Assembly (NCBI RefSeq): GCF_000949425.1
Contig: NZ_CP010976.1
Location: 3,224,001-3,288,000 of the forward strand
Reading direction: 5' to 3'
Length of the DNA stretch: 64,000 nt
Source of the DNA: Paenibacillus sp. IHBB 10380
GTDB taxonomy: Bacteria > Bacillota > Bacilli > Paenibacillales > Paenibacillaceae
Of this stretch, positions 1 through 7,319 are shown piece by piece; within the stretch, counting starts at the first letter, position 1; every line of letters starts with the position of its first letter. A program made the translations under genes and the position numbers. The notes beneath the pieces are model-generated. The model was not told the DNA's origin, searched no databases, and worked only from the letters and a program-made list of their open reading frames with translations.

Positions 1-2
1 GG

Positions 3-152
3 CATCCCGATATGATGCCCTTTCTGAAGCAAATTGAATTAAATTCTCTCATTATGCTTCGGGATGGACTTCGCATTTTGGAAGCACAGGATGCCATGGA
101 AATTATTCAGTTCAGCATTTGTGAGCATCAGAACTTAGCGCATCTGCAATAA
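3..152 (+). CDS. C-terminal fragment of an unrecognised protein (cut by window edge)
   Basis: An open frame runs in from the left edge and stops with TAA at 150-152, giving 49 residues beginning HPDMMPFLKQIE and ending HQNLAHLQ. It is followed within 25 bases by a terminator-like hairpin, which supports it as the 3' end of a real gene. The fragment is mixed charged and hydrophobic, probably helical, with no recognisable motif. I do not recognise the family. Confidence 0.55.
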   Translation, partial: HPDMMPFLKQIELNSLIMLRDGLRILEAQDAMEIIQFSICEHQNLAHLQ

Positions 153-173
153 CAGGAGTTACTAGATTCCAAT

Positions 174-213
174 ATGCCGTCTTCCATCCTTAATTAGGAG
201 GGGACGGCATTTT
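174..213 (+). terminator. Rho-independent terminator of the upstream partial gene
   Basis: ATGCCGTC (174-181) pairs with GACGGCAT (203-210). An inner part (CCATCC with GGAGGG) also pairs, and a short TTT run follows. Confidence 0.65.
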
Positions 214-246
214 GCATCTTATTCGCATGCTGAAATTTGTTACAAA

Positions 247-269
247 CCTGTATTTTTTGATAATACAGG
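247..269. promoter_or_regulatory. Inverted repeat upstream of the glycosidase-like gene
   Basis: CCTGTATT (247-254) and AATACAGG (262-269) form an 8-bp inverted repeat with a 7-base loop, about 50 bases upstream of the start at 317. A TATAAT hexamer lies just downstream, near 275-280. It could be an operator or simply a hairpin. There is no proof of function. Confidence 0.3.
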
Positions 270-316
270 CTTCTATATAATCTTAGAGAGAGCACACTTA
301 AGGGAGAGAGAATTCT

Positions 317-1489
317 ATGAACATCTTATGGGTATTTATGTTGATGCTACTGGGGAATACAGAAGCACCTCAGGACGGGAGTCACAATGTGTCCACTATG
401 ATTCAAACTTCGATTAACTCCGCCATTATCGCCAAGCAAAAAGACGAAGTGATCGATGCGTCTACACCACCTAGCAAAGTGGACCCACAGCTAACCGCTC
501 CTAAAATCAAAGGAATCTATGTCACTGCGTATAGTGCCGGAGGTTCTCGGATGACTGAATTACTGGATCTAATCGATTCTACCGATCTTAACTCTATGGT
601 TATTGATCTCAAGGATGATTCAGGATACATAACGTACAAAACTGAGAATGACTTGCTTCAAAAGATGGGAAAAGCTCAGCCATTCATACGTGATATTAAT
701 TCTTTAATGAAACGATTGCAAAAACATGATGTATACCCGATTGCACGAATCGTTGTATTCAAGGATACCATTCTAGCCACCAAGCAACCGAAGCTTTCTT
801 TTGTTAATAAAGATGGCAGTGTGTGGAAAAATGGTAATGGCGATGCTTTTGTGAACCCTTACAGCAAAGAAGTATGGAAATATAATATTGAACTTGCTAA
901 AGAAGCTGCTGCACTCGGGTTTAAGGAAATACAGTTCGATTATGTACGTTTCCCTGAGGGTTTTGAGAAACGAGCAGACGCTATGACTTATGTTAAGAAT
1001 GACAAATCGCGAGTAGACATCGTGGCTGAATTTGTACAGTATGCTCGTAAAGAACTGGCTCCGCTAGGCATTCGTGTATCTGTTGATATTTTTGGCTATG
1101 CGGCTTCTGTTCCAGCTGCTGAAGGTATTGGACAAGATATGGTGAAAATATCTGAGAATGTAGACGTCATCGCTCCTATGGTTTATCCGAGTCATTACTC
1201 TACAGGATGGTTTGGAGCGAAAGATCCAGACACCGAGCCTTATAAGACGATCAAGGGTTCTATGGTGGATACACATAAGAAACTCGACCCACTTAAAGAC
1301 CAGAAACCTATTATCCGTCCTTGGATTCAGGATTTCACAGCGAGTTGGTTAGGAAGTGGTCACTACACGAAATATGGTAAAAAGGAAGTTGAAGAACAAA
1401 TTCGCGCTTTAAAAAATATGCAAGTGGATGAATTCCTGCTCTGGAACGCATCCAATCGATATACAAAGGGTGTTAATTACACACCCTAA
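317..1489 (+). CDS. Putative glycoside hydrolase (DUF4015 family, TIM-barrel)
   Basis: 390 residues. After a short hydrophobic N-terminus (residues 3-12) and a low-complexity linker comes the family core, starting near residue 75 with KGIYVTAYSAG. It includes IDLKDDSG, an FDYVRFPEG strand near residue 210 and a PMVYPSHY motif, all typical of DUF4015 putative glycosidases of Firmicutes. The hydrophobic N-terminus suggests export or membrane anchoring, although it lacks the usual positive charges, so localisation is uncertain. The ribosome site is the GGGAGAGAG stretch before 317. It stands alone, closed by a strong terminator at 1499. Substrate is unknown; a cell-wall or exopolysaccharide glycan is a guess. 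Confidence 0.8.
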   Translation: MNILWVFMLMLLGNTEAPQDGSHNVSTMIQTSINSAIIAKQKDEVIDASTPPSKVDPQLTAPKIKGIYVTAYSAGGSRMTELLDLIDSTDLNSMVIDLKDDSGYITYKTENDLLQKMGKAQPFIRDINSLMKRLQKHDVYPIARIVVFKDTILATKQPKLSFVNKDGSVWKNGNGDAFVNPYSKEVWKYNIELAKEAAALGFKEIQFDYVRFPEGFEKRADAMTYVKNDKSRVDIVAEFVQYARKELAPLGIRVSVDIFGYAASVPAAEGIGQDMVKISENVDVIAPMVYPSHYSTGWFGAKDPDTEPYKTIKGSMVDTHKKLDPLKDQKPIIRPWIQDFTASWLGSGHYTKYGKKEVEEQIRALKNMQVDEFLLWNASNRYTKGVNYTP

Positions 1490-1498
1490 TCAAGTTAC

Positions 1499-1535
1499 AA
1501 GCGAAAGGCCCGGTCATAAACCGGGCCTTTCGCTT
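1499..1535 (+). terminator. Strong Rho-independent terminator
   Basis: A 16-bp stem, AAGCGAAAGGCCCGGT with its complement, around a CATAA loop, placed 10 bases after the glycosidase-like gene. It is nearly symmetrical and could work in both directions. Confidence 0.85.
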
Positions 1536-1617
1536 GTCCTAAATGTTGAAGGAACTGTATAATGTAATACTTATGTTAGATATTTATCCTACTATAATCA
1601 TGAAAAGGCGTGCACTT

Positions 1618-2376
1618 ATGAAACCAACTCAATCCATTCAACAAAAAATGAGACAATTTTTCGTCATTCTACTTCCTATTTTTGTTACACAAATCACATT
1701 GTCTGCCATGACTTTCTTTGACACTAACATGTCAGGGCACTCCAGCTCTATTGACTTAGCTGGTGTAGCTATAGGTTCTAGCCTTTGGGTACCTATTCAA
1801 GTAGGGCTCAGCGGGATATTGATGGGGATTACCCCTATTATTTCGCAGTTAATCGGGAGTGGACACAAAGACAAAGTAGCCTATAACGTTATTCAAGCCT
1901 TGTGGCTCTCTCTGCTTCTTGCACTAGGTGTGCTCGCTTTGGGTGGGGCCCTCCTTCCGTCTATTCTACATGCCATGAAATTGGAATCAAATGTGCAGTA
2001 CATTGCATTCCACTTCTTGACTTGGCTATCCATAGGCATCATTCCACTATTCGGATATACCGTGCTACGCAGTTTAATAGATGCTCTCGGGCAGACACGT
2101 ATTTCCATGATCATCACACTAATATCGTTACCTATTAACGTAGGACTTAACTATTTGTTAATCTACGGTAACTTTGGATTTCCTAAGCTTGGAGGAATAG
2201 GCGCTGGCGTTGCATCTGGGATCACGTATTGGTGCATATTTATCATTGCATTATTGTTCGTCCATAAGCGTCAGCCTTTTGCAAGCTTAGGCATATTCCG
2301 TACATTTCATAAACTCTCGCCAAGAACCTGGAAAGAACAATTAAAGATCGGTATTCCAATCGGTTGGAACCAGTAA
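1618..2376 (+). pseudogene. MATE family efflux transporter, N-terminal part (split by transposon)
   Basis: Start chosen at ATG 1618 (MKPTQSIQQK), with GAAAAGGCG upstream; the frame is open further up to 1543 but that part is not family-like. Residues 1-249 match the NorM-type MATE fold: about seven membrane segments with DTNMSGHSS and GIPIG. The coding sequence breaks after GGT at 2364, where the inserted element begins, and the frame stops 12 bases later. The missing C-terminal half lies in the same frame at 6062-6673. Joining 2364 to 6062 restores IPIG-FSIFFE with no gap, giving a 452-residue protein, the normal MATE length. The intact gene would have been a sodium- or proton-driven drug exporter; as it stands it is inactivated. 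Confidence 0.9.
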
Positions 2377-2430
2377 AGAAAGTGTGGAACCAGTAAAAAA
2401 ACTGTGGAACTAGTAATAAAAGTGTGGAAC
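2365..2430 (+). repeat. Left end of the element: tandem 20-bp repeats
   Basis: Three consecutive 20-bp units start at 2365, 2385 and 2405 (first unit TGGAACCAGTAAAGAAAGTG), plus a fourth partial unit at 2425 (TGGAACTGCTAG). The period is exactly 20 bp, about two helical turns, as expected for a row of transposase binding sites on one DNA face. Confidence 0.85.
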
Positions 2431-2438
2431 TGCTAGAA

Positions 2439-2478
2439 CAGTCCCGATGATGCTTGTATAGATCATCGGGACTGTTTA
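2439..2478 (+). terminator. Hairpin just inside the left transposon end
   Basis: CAGTCCCGATGAT (2439-2451) and its perfect complement (2462-2474) around a 10-base loop, then TTTAATT. It would stop transcription entering the element from the broken MATE gene. Confidence 0.65.
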
Positions 2479-2499
2479 ATTAAGAAGGGGCTGTCGCCA

Positions 2500-2703
2500 A
2501 TGTTAGGAGAGCAAATTAGAGAAATTAGAAAGAAACATCATCAAACTGTTTTTTCTTACCTTATTGGTGTGTCTCAAGGAACTTTGAGTGAGCTAGAGAA
2601 AAACAAATACAACCCTTCTTTGGAGACTATTCTAAAACTTACCCCTACAAAAATTAAAAAAGGCTTCTCTGCCCGACCATCAAGTATAATGCAAGTAAAA
2701 TGA
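2500..2703 (+). pseudogene. Truncated XRE-family HTH regulator
   Basis: Residues 1-48 are a Cro/CI-type helix-turn-helix (MLGEQIREIRKKH, then GVSQGTLSELEKNKYNPSLE), preceded by AAGAAGGGG. Homology stops near base 2643. The remaining residues are the antisense of the neighbouring DUF2269 gene, so the rest of the regulator has been deleted. A short slip after KKHHQT also looks like a deletion inside helix 2 of the usual motif. Confidence 0.65.
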
Positions 2704-3130
2704 CCACCATGGCCAAAAAACCGATCGGGATCGATATTTTGCTCCATTTCCAATAATCGCCCGGCATCTCGCGCCACTTGTTTTCTTCCGAATGCAAGGC
2801 GATGCGGTGCAACCGACTCTCGTACCGCAAACCGATCCCAAATAATGCGAATAAAGCTATAAGCATGATCACAGATTGGAAAATCCACCCTTCCAACAAA
2901 GAACGATGAAGGATGGAGGTTAACCCGATGCCGCTGATCGCTAAAACAACTAAAGAAGGAAACATGAGAATTTTATTAAAATACATGGTGAACGTCATGG
3001 CTGAAGCGATTCGATGTACATTTCCGGTGCGATCCGATAACAATTTGGCCATACCATTGGTTATCGTCGTACCAATCATAATGATTGCAGCCATAATATG
3101 GATATATTTGAACCATTCATATATGCTCAT
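2654..3130 (-). CDS. DUF2269 family membrane protein
   Basis: 158 residues with four strongly hydrophobic segments (about 8-25, 50-70, 80-100 and 130-152), beginning MSIYEWFKYIHIMAAIIMIG as in DUF2269 proteins of unknown function. The His near residue 11 and other conserved His residues recall haem-copper or b-type membrane folds, but no function is established. Ribosome site GGGAGTG precedes ATG 3130. The ATG overlaps the TGA of the upstream TetR remnant (ATGA), so the two formed an operon. It is the only intact gene of this cargo block. Confidence 0.7.
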   Translation of the reverse strand: MSIYEWFKYIHIMAAIIMIGTTITNGMAKLLSDRTGNVHRIASAMTFTMYFNKILMFPSLVVLAISGIGLTSILHRSLLEGWIFQSVIMLIALFALFGIGLRYESRLHRIALHSEENKWREMPGDYWKWSKISIPIGFLAMVVILLALYLMVGQRSLF

Positions 3131-3336
3131 TTTTTTTCACTCCCTACTGGTGCTTGCTCCCGCAATTTATGCTCAAACAGGAAGTCGAGCTGCTTATGCA
3201 TGCGGCGAGAAACTTCATCGACCGTAACGTGGTCGTTAAAAACAAATTGAATAAATTCAAACATAAATAATCCGTACAAACTTCGCGCTAAGGCAAATTT
3301 TGGTCTGATAGCCGAATCTCTGGTCGTTGACCTCGG
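3127..3336 (-). pseudogene. TetR-type regulator, C-terminal remnant
   Basis: An open minus-strand frame without a start reads SLYGLFMFEFIQFVFNDH and ends KLREQAPVGSEKK at TGA 3127-3129. The alpha-helical sequence and its position directly ahead of a small membrane protein suit the ligand-binding C-terminus of a TetR repressor, but there is no HTH to confirm this. The frame is joined to unrelated sequence around 3295-3300, where the transposase remnant begins. Confidence 0.4.
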
Positions 3337-3339
3337 CTA

Positions 3340-3919
3340 TTTTTTGCTGAGGATCAGCATACTGTATTGGTGGAGCATGATGTGGATGTCGTAACGGAAC
3401 TAAAGAAAAATACCAAGATTCCGGAACACTGTTCCCCTGAAGGCAAGCCAGAATGTCCGTAAGGGCACGCTCTTCATTGGGATGGATTTGAGAAAGAGAG
3501 CTACATATTATTGCTACACATTATGGTTTGTCGACGATCAAGATAAATGTAATTCCTGCCCGCTGCAAGGTCGCTGTGATCAATAATTCGGATATTCGTT
3601 CGTCGATAAAACCTTCTTGTACGGCCCCGTTCTGCAAGGCAGTGAGTTGCAGGAACGAATGATGCGCTACCGAAAACAGGTGGAGGTTGATTTTGCCCAA
3701 GAGTCCAACCAACAGGATTCTGTCATGCGACAAAAAAAATTGCCCGTACGCCAAACGACGAGAGTACAGTCCTTCCTGATCATGAGGGACATGCTCCGGC
3801 TCATCCAGCGTATGATTGGTCATATACGGAAAACAATACTGCCAGTCAATCATATGGAGCAAATTCACAAATTGCGGGACCAGCAAATTGAGCAGTTGTC
3901 ACTGCCGTTCGCCTCGTAG
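3340..3919 (+). pseudogene. Decayed DDE transposase, C-terminal part
   Basis: Two frames must be stitched together. The first reads VLVEHDVDVVTELKKNTKIP up to a stop near 3460. The second, from about 3452, reads RKRATYYCYTLWFVDDQD, then CNSCPLQGRC, an in-frame stop near 3580, then YGPVLQGS, RKQVEVDFAQESNQ and RVQSFLIMRDMLRLIQRMI to the stop at 3917-3919. The CxxC-rich linker and C-terminal region resemble the DDE_Tnp_1_6 part of IS1182-like transposases. At least one frameshift and one stop make it dead. It is not a plausible source of the element's 20-bp end repeats. Confidence 0.6.
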
Positions 3920-4165
3920 TAACTACTGCAACCCCAAAAAGCTCAACAAGGAAGACGAGATATGTCTGTCCAAATATAGACAGAGACATGGATTTTCTAG
4001 ATTCGTAAGAATCCAAAATCCATGTTGCTTTCATTTCCATTTTAGGAAATACGTCTGACTGGTTTGTAACCGCAATCTCATGAACATAAAAGGTTATAAA
4101 CAGACTCTATAAGATCCAAAAAGATCTTATATTTTGAGAAAGCTTGGATTGTCTATTGTGATGGC
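3920..4165. other. Non-coding stretch with two hairpins
   Basis: Contains a nested hairpin at 3986-4025 (ACATGGATTTT with its complement, and an inner GATTC/GAATC) and a second at 4108-4131 (TATAAGATC/GATCTTATA). The second may end the methyltransferase transcript coming from the right, although its T tract is weak. No gene is seen. Confidence 0.4.
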
Positions 4166-4810
4166 TCACCAGATAAACGGAATTAATTTTTTTGTTTTCT
4201 TTTTGTATGCTGTAAATTGCTCTCCATATTTGTTTTGTAAATAATCATCTGATTTTGGAATATAGCCAAAAACAAATACTAAGAATATACCTAGAGGAAT
4301 AAGCAAACTATAAATATTATTAGATATGAGTGCTAAACCTAGTACCCAAAGGCAATCTCCAAGATAATTAATATGAATCGCATATTTAAACAACCCGCCT
4401 GAATACAACTTTCCTTTATTAGCAGGATTGTCTTTAAAAGGTTTTCTAAGCAATTCTGAAACAGTGTTTAACATACTGCCTACAAAAAACAATACCCAAC
4501 CTAGAATAAGTAAAGTCAAGTTAGGCTCCTGATTACCGACTATCATTAAAATGGGGAAGCCTAAATAATAAATTCCAAAAGCTGCACTGTTCATGATGGC
4601 TTCTTGCCAACTAATGCCCCTAGGTAGCCAGATAAACATCATAGCTGTTAATCTTAATGTTGTAATAATTAAAGCGATAAAAAGCCCGATTGAAATGGCT
4701 GATTTTTCATAAGCAATGAAAAGTAAATAATATGCAATGATTAAATATATAATTTCGGCAAAAAAAATCAAGATTTTTTCTTTTATAGTTGATGTGTTTA
4801 TACCATACAT
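4166..4810 (-). CDS. Membrane methyltransferase-like protein (isoprenylcysteine methyltransferase/DUF1295 type)
   Basis: 214 residues with five to six membrane segments. The C-terminal half (about residues 110-214) carries the pattern of the ICMT/PEMT/steroid-reductase superfamily: LYSGGLFKYAIHINYLGD (the RHPxYxG-like region, here with IHINYLG), a GYIPKSDDYLQNKYGEQF stretch corresponding to the E..L...FG..Y motif, and a basic end. These are SAM- or NADPH-using integral membrane enzymes; the substrate cannot be told. It lies 22 bases after the MerR gene and is probably its target. The DNA is more AT-rich than the chromosome around it, consistent with acquisition on the element. Confidence 0.6.
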   Translation of the reverse strand: MYGINTSTIKEKILIFFAEIIYLIIAYYLLFIAYEKSAISIGLFIALIITTLRLTAMMFIWLPRGISWQEAIMNSAAFGIYYLGFPILMIVGNQEPNLTLLILGWVLFFVGSMLNTVSELLRKPFKDNPANKGKLYSGGLFKYAIHINYLGDCLWVLGLALISNNIYSLLIPLGIFLVFVFGYIPKSDDYLQNKYGEQFTAYKKKTKKLIPFIW

Positions 4811-4832
4811 GGTGATATGCTCCTTCGTGTAT

Positions 4833-5639
4833 TTATTTTATTGGGAAATATATTTCTATGATAGTATTTTCCTCCTGTGTTGTATGAGGGTCCGTTTGAT
4901 AAACTTCAAAAGGAGCACCACTCAGTTTATAATGATTTTCTTCAATCCATGCATGTAACTTTGTATGAATAGAAGGTAATTCATCATAAGAACCAATTAA
5001 CGTTGCCATTGCACAAAGACCAGGGTTAAACACTTTTGTTTCATTTGTGGTTTCTACAATGGGGATCGCAATTTCTACGTCATAATTTTCTGGTACATAT
5101 TCTGCACTATGAAAAATAGCAAGCGGATTAGCCGCAGGTCTTAATTTTTTAAAAACTACTTTGCTAAACAATTCATTAAAGTGCATTAAGAAGTCAGAAA
5201 TATTAATTTGTTTTCTCTGAGATAAAATATTTAATTTTAAGTGATCGACAAGTTTGATGTCAATCTGGTTTAAATAACCCATGATGGTTTTCTCTTCTTT
5301 TAATAGTTGAATATCAAGCTCCAATTTCTTTAATAGAGATGAATAACAAGTTATCTGTTGCGTTAGATTTTCTTGTTTGGCCTTCATTTTAGCTTGAAAA
5401 AGATCGGCATCCTGCCAATTAGTAAAAATAACCTTGATTTCTTCGAGAGTAAATAAATAGTTTTTTAAGCGTGTAATCAATAATGCTGTTTCCAATTGTG
5501 AGACATTATAGTAACGATATCCGCTTGTAGCGTCTGTGCAAGCAGGCTTTAGAAGACCAATTTCATCATAGTAGCGAAGCGTTTTTAGAGTGAGATGTGA
5601 TATTTTAGAGAACTCACCAATTGAAAGCATAACAATCAC
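4833..5639 (-). CDS. MerR-family activator with GyrI-like effector domain (BmrR type)
   Basis: 268 residues. The N-terminal MerR winged HTH reads MLSIGEFSKIS, then TLKTLRYYDEIGLLKP and GYRYYNVSQLE (residues 4-50). A coiled-coil dimerisation helix follows at about 75-120. The C-terminal 110 residues (AEYVPENYDVEIAIPIV, a G-Y-D-E-L stretch and an ending EIYFPIK) match the GyrI-like/AraC effector-binding domain of BmrR-type drug sensors. Ribosome site AGGAGGTGATTGTT precedes ATG (the ORF opens MIVMLS, so MLS at +9 is also possible). It is the first gene of a two-gene unit with the membrane methyltransferase. Its own promoter has the MerR-type 19-bp spacer, so autoregulation is likely. Confidence 0.85.
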   Translation of the reverse strand: MIVMLSIGEFSKISHLTLKTLRYYDEIGLLKPACTDATSGYRYYNVSQLETALLITRLKNYLFTLEEIKVIFTNWQDADLFQAKMKAKQENLTQQITCYSSLLKKLELDIQLLKEEKTIMGYLNQIDIKLVDHLKLNILSQRKQINISDFLMHFNELFSKVVFKKLRPAANPLAIFHSAEYVPENYDVEIAIPIVETTNETKVFNPGLCAMATLIGSYDELPSIHTKLHAWIEENHYKLSGAPFEVYQTDPHTTQEENTIIEIYFPIK

Positions 5640-5660
5640 CTCCTGTTGTGTAGTACTTTA

Positions 5661-5691
5661 AATATAAAGGTTCCTGTAAGGGTAAGGTCAA
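5661..5691 (-). promoter_or_regulatory. MerR-type promoter with 19-bp spacer
   Basis: On the minus strand, TTGACC (5691-5686) and TATATT (5666-5661) are separated by exactly 19 bp holding an imperfect dyad (ACCTTACCC ... GGAACCTT). This over-long spacer is the known signature of promoters untwisted by MerR-family activators. The ATG lies 22 bases downstream of the -10 box. Confidence 0.75.
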
Positions 5692-5925
5692 TCAATACAG
5701 ATAAATTTTCTTTAATTATTTATAATTTACGTCATACATACAATATTGAATCTGTCTTCCAAATTAACAAGGTTTTTAAATGTTCCAATAATATAGACCA
5801 AGAATAGCCTCCACTTTGTTTAATTAGATTATGTAGACACAGCACGAAGATTCACAGCACATCAATTTCTGATATTTTTCACTCACACTGCCCTTGGAGT
5901 GTGGGAAACGAAAATGGCCGTCAGA

Positions 5926-6056
5926 CTAAGTTTCCAACTTTTTCTAAATGGTAAATTCTAGTGGTTCCAGACTTTAACTTTTTCGTCCTTATCACTTATC
6001 GAGGCAAATCCAGTTAAATCAACAAAAATGGTTCCCCACTTTTATATCACCTAACA
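5926..6056 (-). repeat. Right end of the element: inverted copies of the end repeat
   Basis: Read on the minus strand from 6056, the first site (AAAGTGGGGAACCA) begins its GGGAACCA at position 21, exactly as at the left end. A second (AAAGTCTGGAACCACTAG) starts at position 88 and a third, degenerate one (AAAGTTGGAAACTTAG) at position 121. The right end is therefore more widely spaced than the left. The 5692-5925 stretch between the MerR promoter and these sites holds no gene I can see, only a short hairpin CACACT/AGTGTG at 5884-5903. Confidence 0.75.
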
Positions 6057-6061
6057 TCGGT

Positions 6062-6673
6062 TTCTCTATTTTTTTCGAGACCGCAGTCTTCGCTGCGGTG
6101 ACTCTTATGATGATCCGTTTCGATACCGTCACGATCGCGGCCCATCAAGCAGCAATGAATTTTTCAATGACGTTATATATGATTCCACTCAGTATTTGTA
6201 CAGCTTTGACCATCTTAGTAGGTTTTGAAAAGGGAGCTGGGCGCCTTAAGGATGCCCGGCAATATGCTATTCTCGGAATAAGTACTGCTGTGATTCTCTC
6301 TCTTGCTACAGCACTGATCCTTATTGTTGCAAGTAAGCAGGTCGCAGGACTGTATTCTGAGGAAAGCCATGTCATTGAGCTTATACAGCATTTTTTAATC
6401 TTTGCGATATTTTTCCAAATATCAGATGCCGTTGCAACACCTACACAAGGTGCGCTTCGTGGCTACAAGGACGTGAATCCAGCTTTTATTATTGCATTCA
6501 TCTCTTATTGGGTTATCGGTCTTCCACTGGGGTATTTACTAGATAGAAATACGTCTCTTGGTGCTGACTCTTACTGGATAGGTCTCATTGTGGGACTAGC
6601 TATAGGTGCTACGTTACTCTTATGGCGATTAATTCGGGTGCAACGCCGTTTCACTGGAAAACACATTTCTTAA
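6062..6673 (+). pseudogene. MATE family efflux transporter, C-terminal part
   Basis: In-frame continuation of the gene broken at 2364. It reads FSIFFETAVFAAVTLMM, then FDTVTIAAHQAAMNFS (a conserved MATE loop), TQGALRGYKDV and a C-terminal basic tail, with five to six membrane segments. It has no start or ribosome site of its own; a GTG at 6098 happens to open the longest ORF but lies inside a membrane segment. The 203 residues plus 249 from the 5' part equal a normal MATE protein. Confidence 0.9.
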
Positions 6674-6699
6674 TCTTACAGCGGCGGAAATCCGATAGC

Positions 6700-6801
6700 A
6701 AAGAGGCTTCCCCTAAGTGTACTGCACCCCCAATTGTTAGTTGTGTCTAACAGTTGAGGGGTGCAGTTCAAAGTCATAAAAATGACTAGGGACGCCTCTT
6801 T
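6700..6801. terminator. Long bidirectional terminator interrupted by a miniature element
   Basis: AAAGAGGC (6700-6707) pairs with GCCTCTTT (6794-6801), extended by TCCC/GGGA, then followed by ATTTTTT. Removing the 53-bp insert at 6718-6770 and one AAG copy brings AGTCAT next to AAAAATGACT, which extends the stem into one long hairpin. This was the terminator between the MATE gene and the convergent VOC gene. Confidence 0.75.
6718..6770. mobile_element. 53-bp IS3-type miniature element (two fused IS ends)
   Basis: Starts TGTACTGCACCCC and ends GGGGTGCAGTTCA, so the termini are near-identical inverted repeats (TGWACTGCACCCC). Between them CAATTGTTAG pairs with CTAACAGTTG. It is flanked by a direct AAG on both sides (6715-6717, 6771-6773), the 3-bp duplication size of IS3/IS150-group elements. 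It has no coding content. Confidence 0.75.
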
Positions 6802-6865
6802 ATTTTTTCTAATAGCAAGGTAGGGTATGGCAAAAACCGATTTTCCTTTAGGATATGTACTAGCT

Positions 6866-7243
6866 TCACGCAAACAGACTGATCAGGTTCCCATCGGGGT
6901 CTTGAACAATAGCATAGCGTTGACCCCAAAAAGCATCCCAAGGTTCACGGTGGCTGACATATCCATTGTCAACGACCTTCTTGTACAACTCGTTTAGCGA
7001 TTCCGCATCGTCACATAAAAACGCTAGCTCAATTCGATGTCCTGCCGGCTCTTCCCAGCTCCCGTAGATTTCTTTGATCATATCTTGATTGTCAAAAGCT
7101 AACCGAAAACCATCCTGTATCACTTCTACATGCTTATCCTCATTCACCTGATCGGGAATCTCAAAACCAAGCACACGATAAAAATCTAACGCTTCTTTCA
7201 TATCCTTAACGACAATACCAACCATATCTAATTTTAACTTCAT
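6866..7243 (-). CDS. VOC/glyoxalase superfamily protein
   Basis: 125 residues from ATG 7243, chosen because AGGAGTG lies seven bases upstream; the frame is open to 7261. A two-beta-alpha-beta-beta-beta-unit fold is visible: MVGIVVKDMKEALDFYRVLG at the start and YAIVQDPDGNLISLF at the end, the usual signature of the glyoxalase/bleomycin-resistance/dioxygenase superfamily. Metal ligands are not clear, so it may be a binding protein or an enzyme of unknown substrate. It stands alone, facing the split MATE gene. Confidence 0.75.
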   Translation of the reverse strand: MKLKLDMVGIVVKDMKEALDFYRVLGFEIPDQVNEDKHVEVIQDGFRLAFDNQDMIKEIYGSWEEPAGHRIELAFLCDDAESLNELYKKVVDNGYVSHREPWDAFWGQRYAIVQDPDGNLISLFA

Positions 7244-7319
7244 GGATTTCACTCCTATCATTTGTTTATCTATATAATCACATATTATAGCTATACTTGA
7301 TTGTAAAAAACGGACATGT

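Larger units (their letters stand above)
2365..6056. mobile_element. 3,692-bp transposon-like element without its own transposase
   Basis: Bounded by a 5-bp target duplication TCGGT (2360-2364 and 6057-6061); removing the element plus one copy restores the MATE gene in frame. It starts 5'-TG and ends CA-3'. At both ends a GGAACCA site begins at the same distance (position 21) from the terminus. Multiple subterminal repeats, TG/CA ends and a 5-bp duplication are the known hallmarks of elements moved by retroviral-integrase-type DDE transposases (Tn7/Tn5053/Mu/IS21-like). Inside are a broken XRE gene, DUF2269, a broken TetR gene, a decayed and apparently unrelated transposase, a methyltransferase and a MerR gene. 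No TnsB- or TniA-like gene is present, so it must have been moved in trans or has lost its transposase. The 4166-5640 cargo is visibly more AT-rich than 2700-3900, so the cargo is a mosaic. Confidence 0.85.

Noticed and set aside
2365..2430. Short tandem repeats that could be read as a CRISPR array
   Set aside because: The 20-bp units are directly adjacent with no spacers, and they coincide with a transposon terminus having a target duplication.
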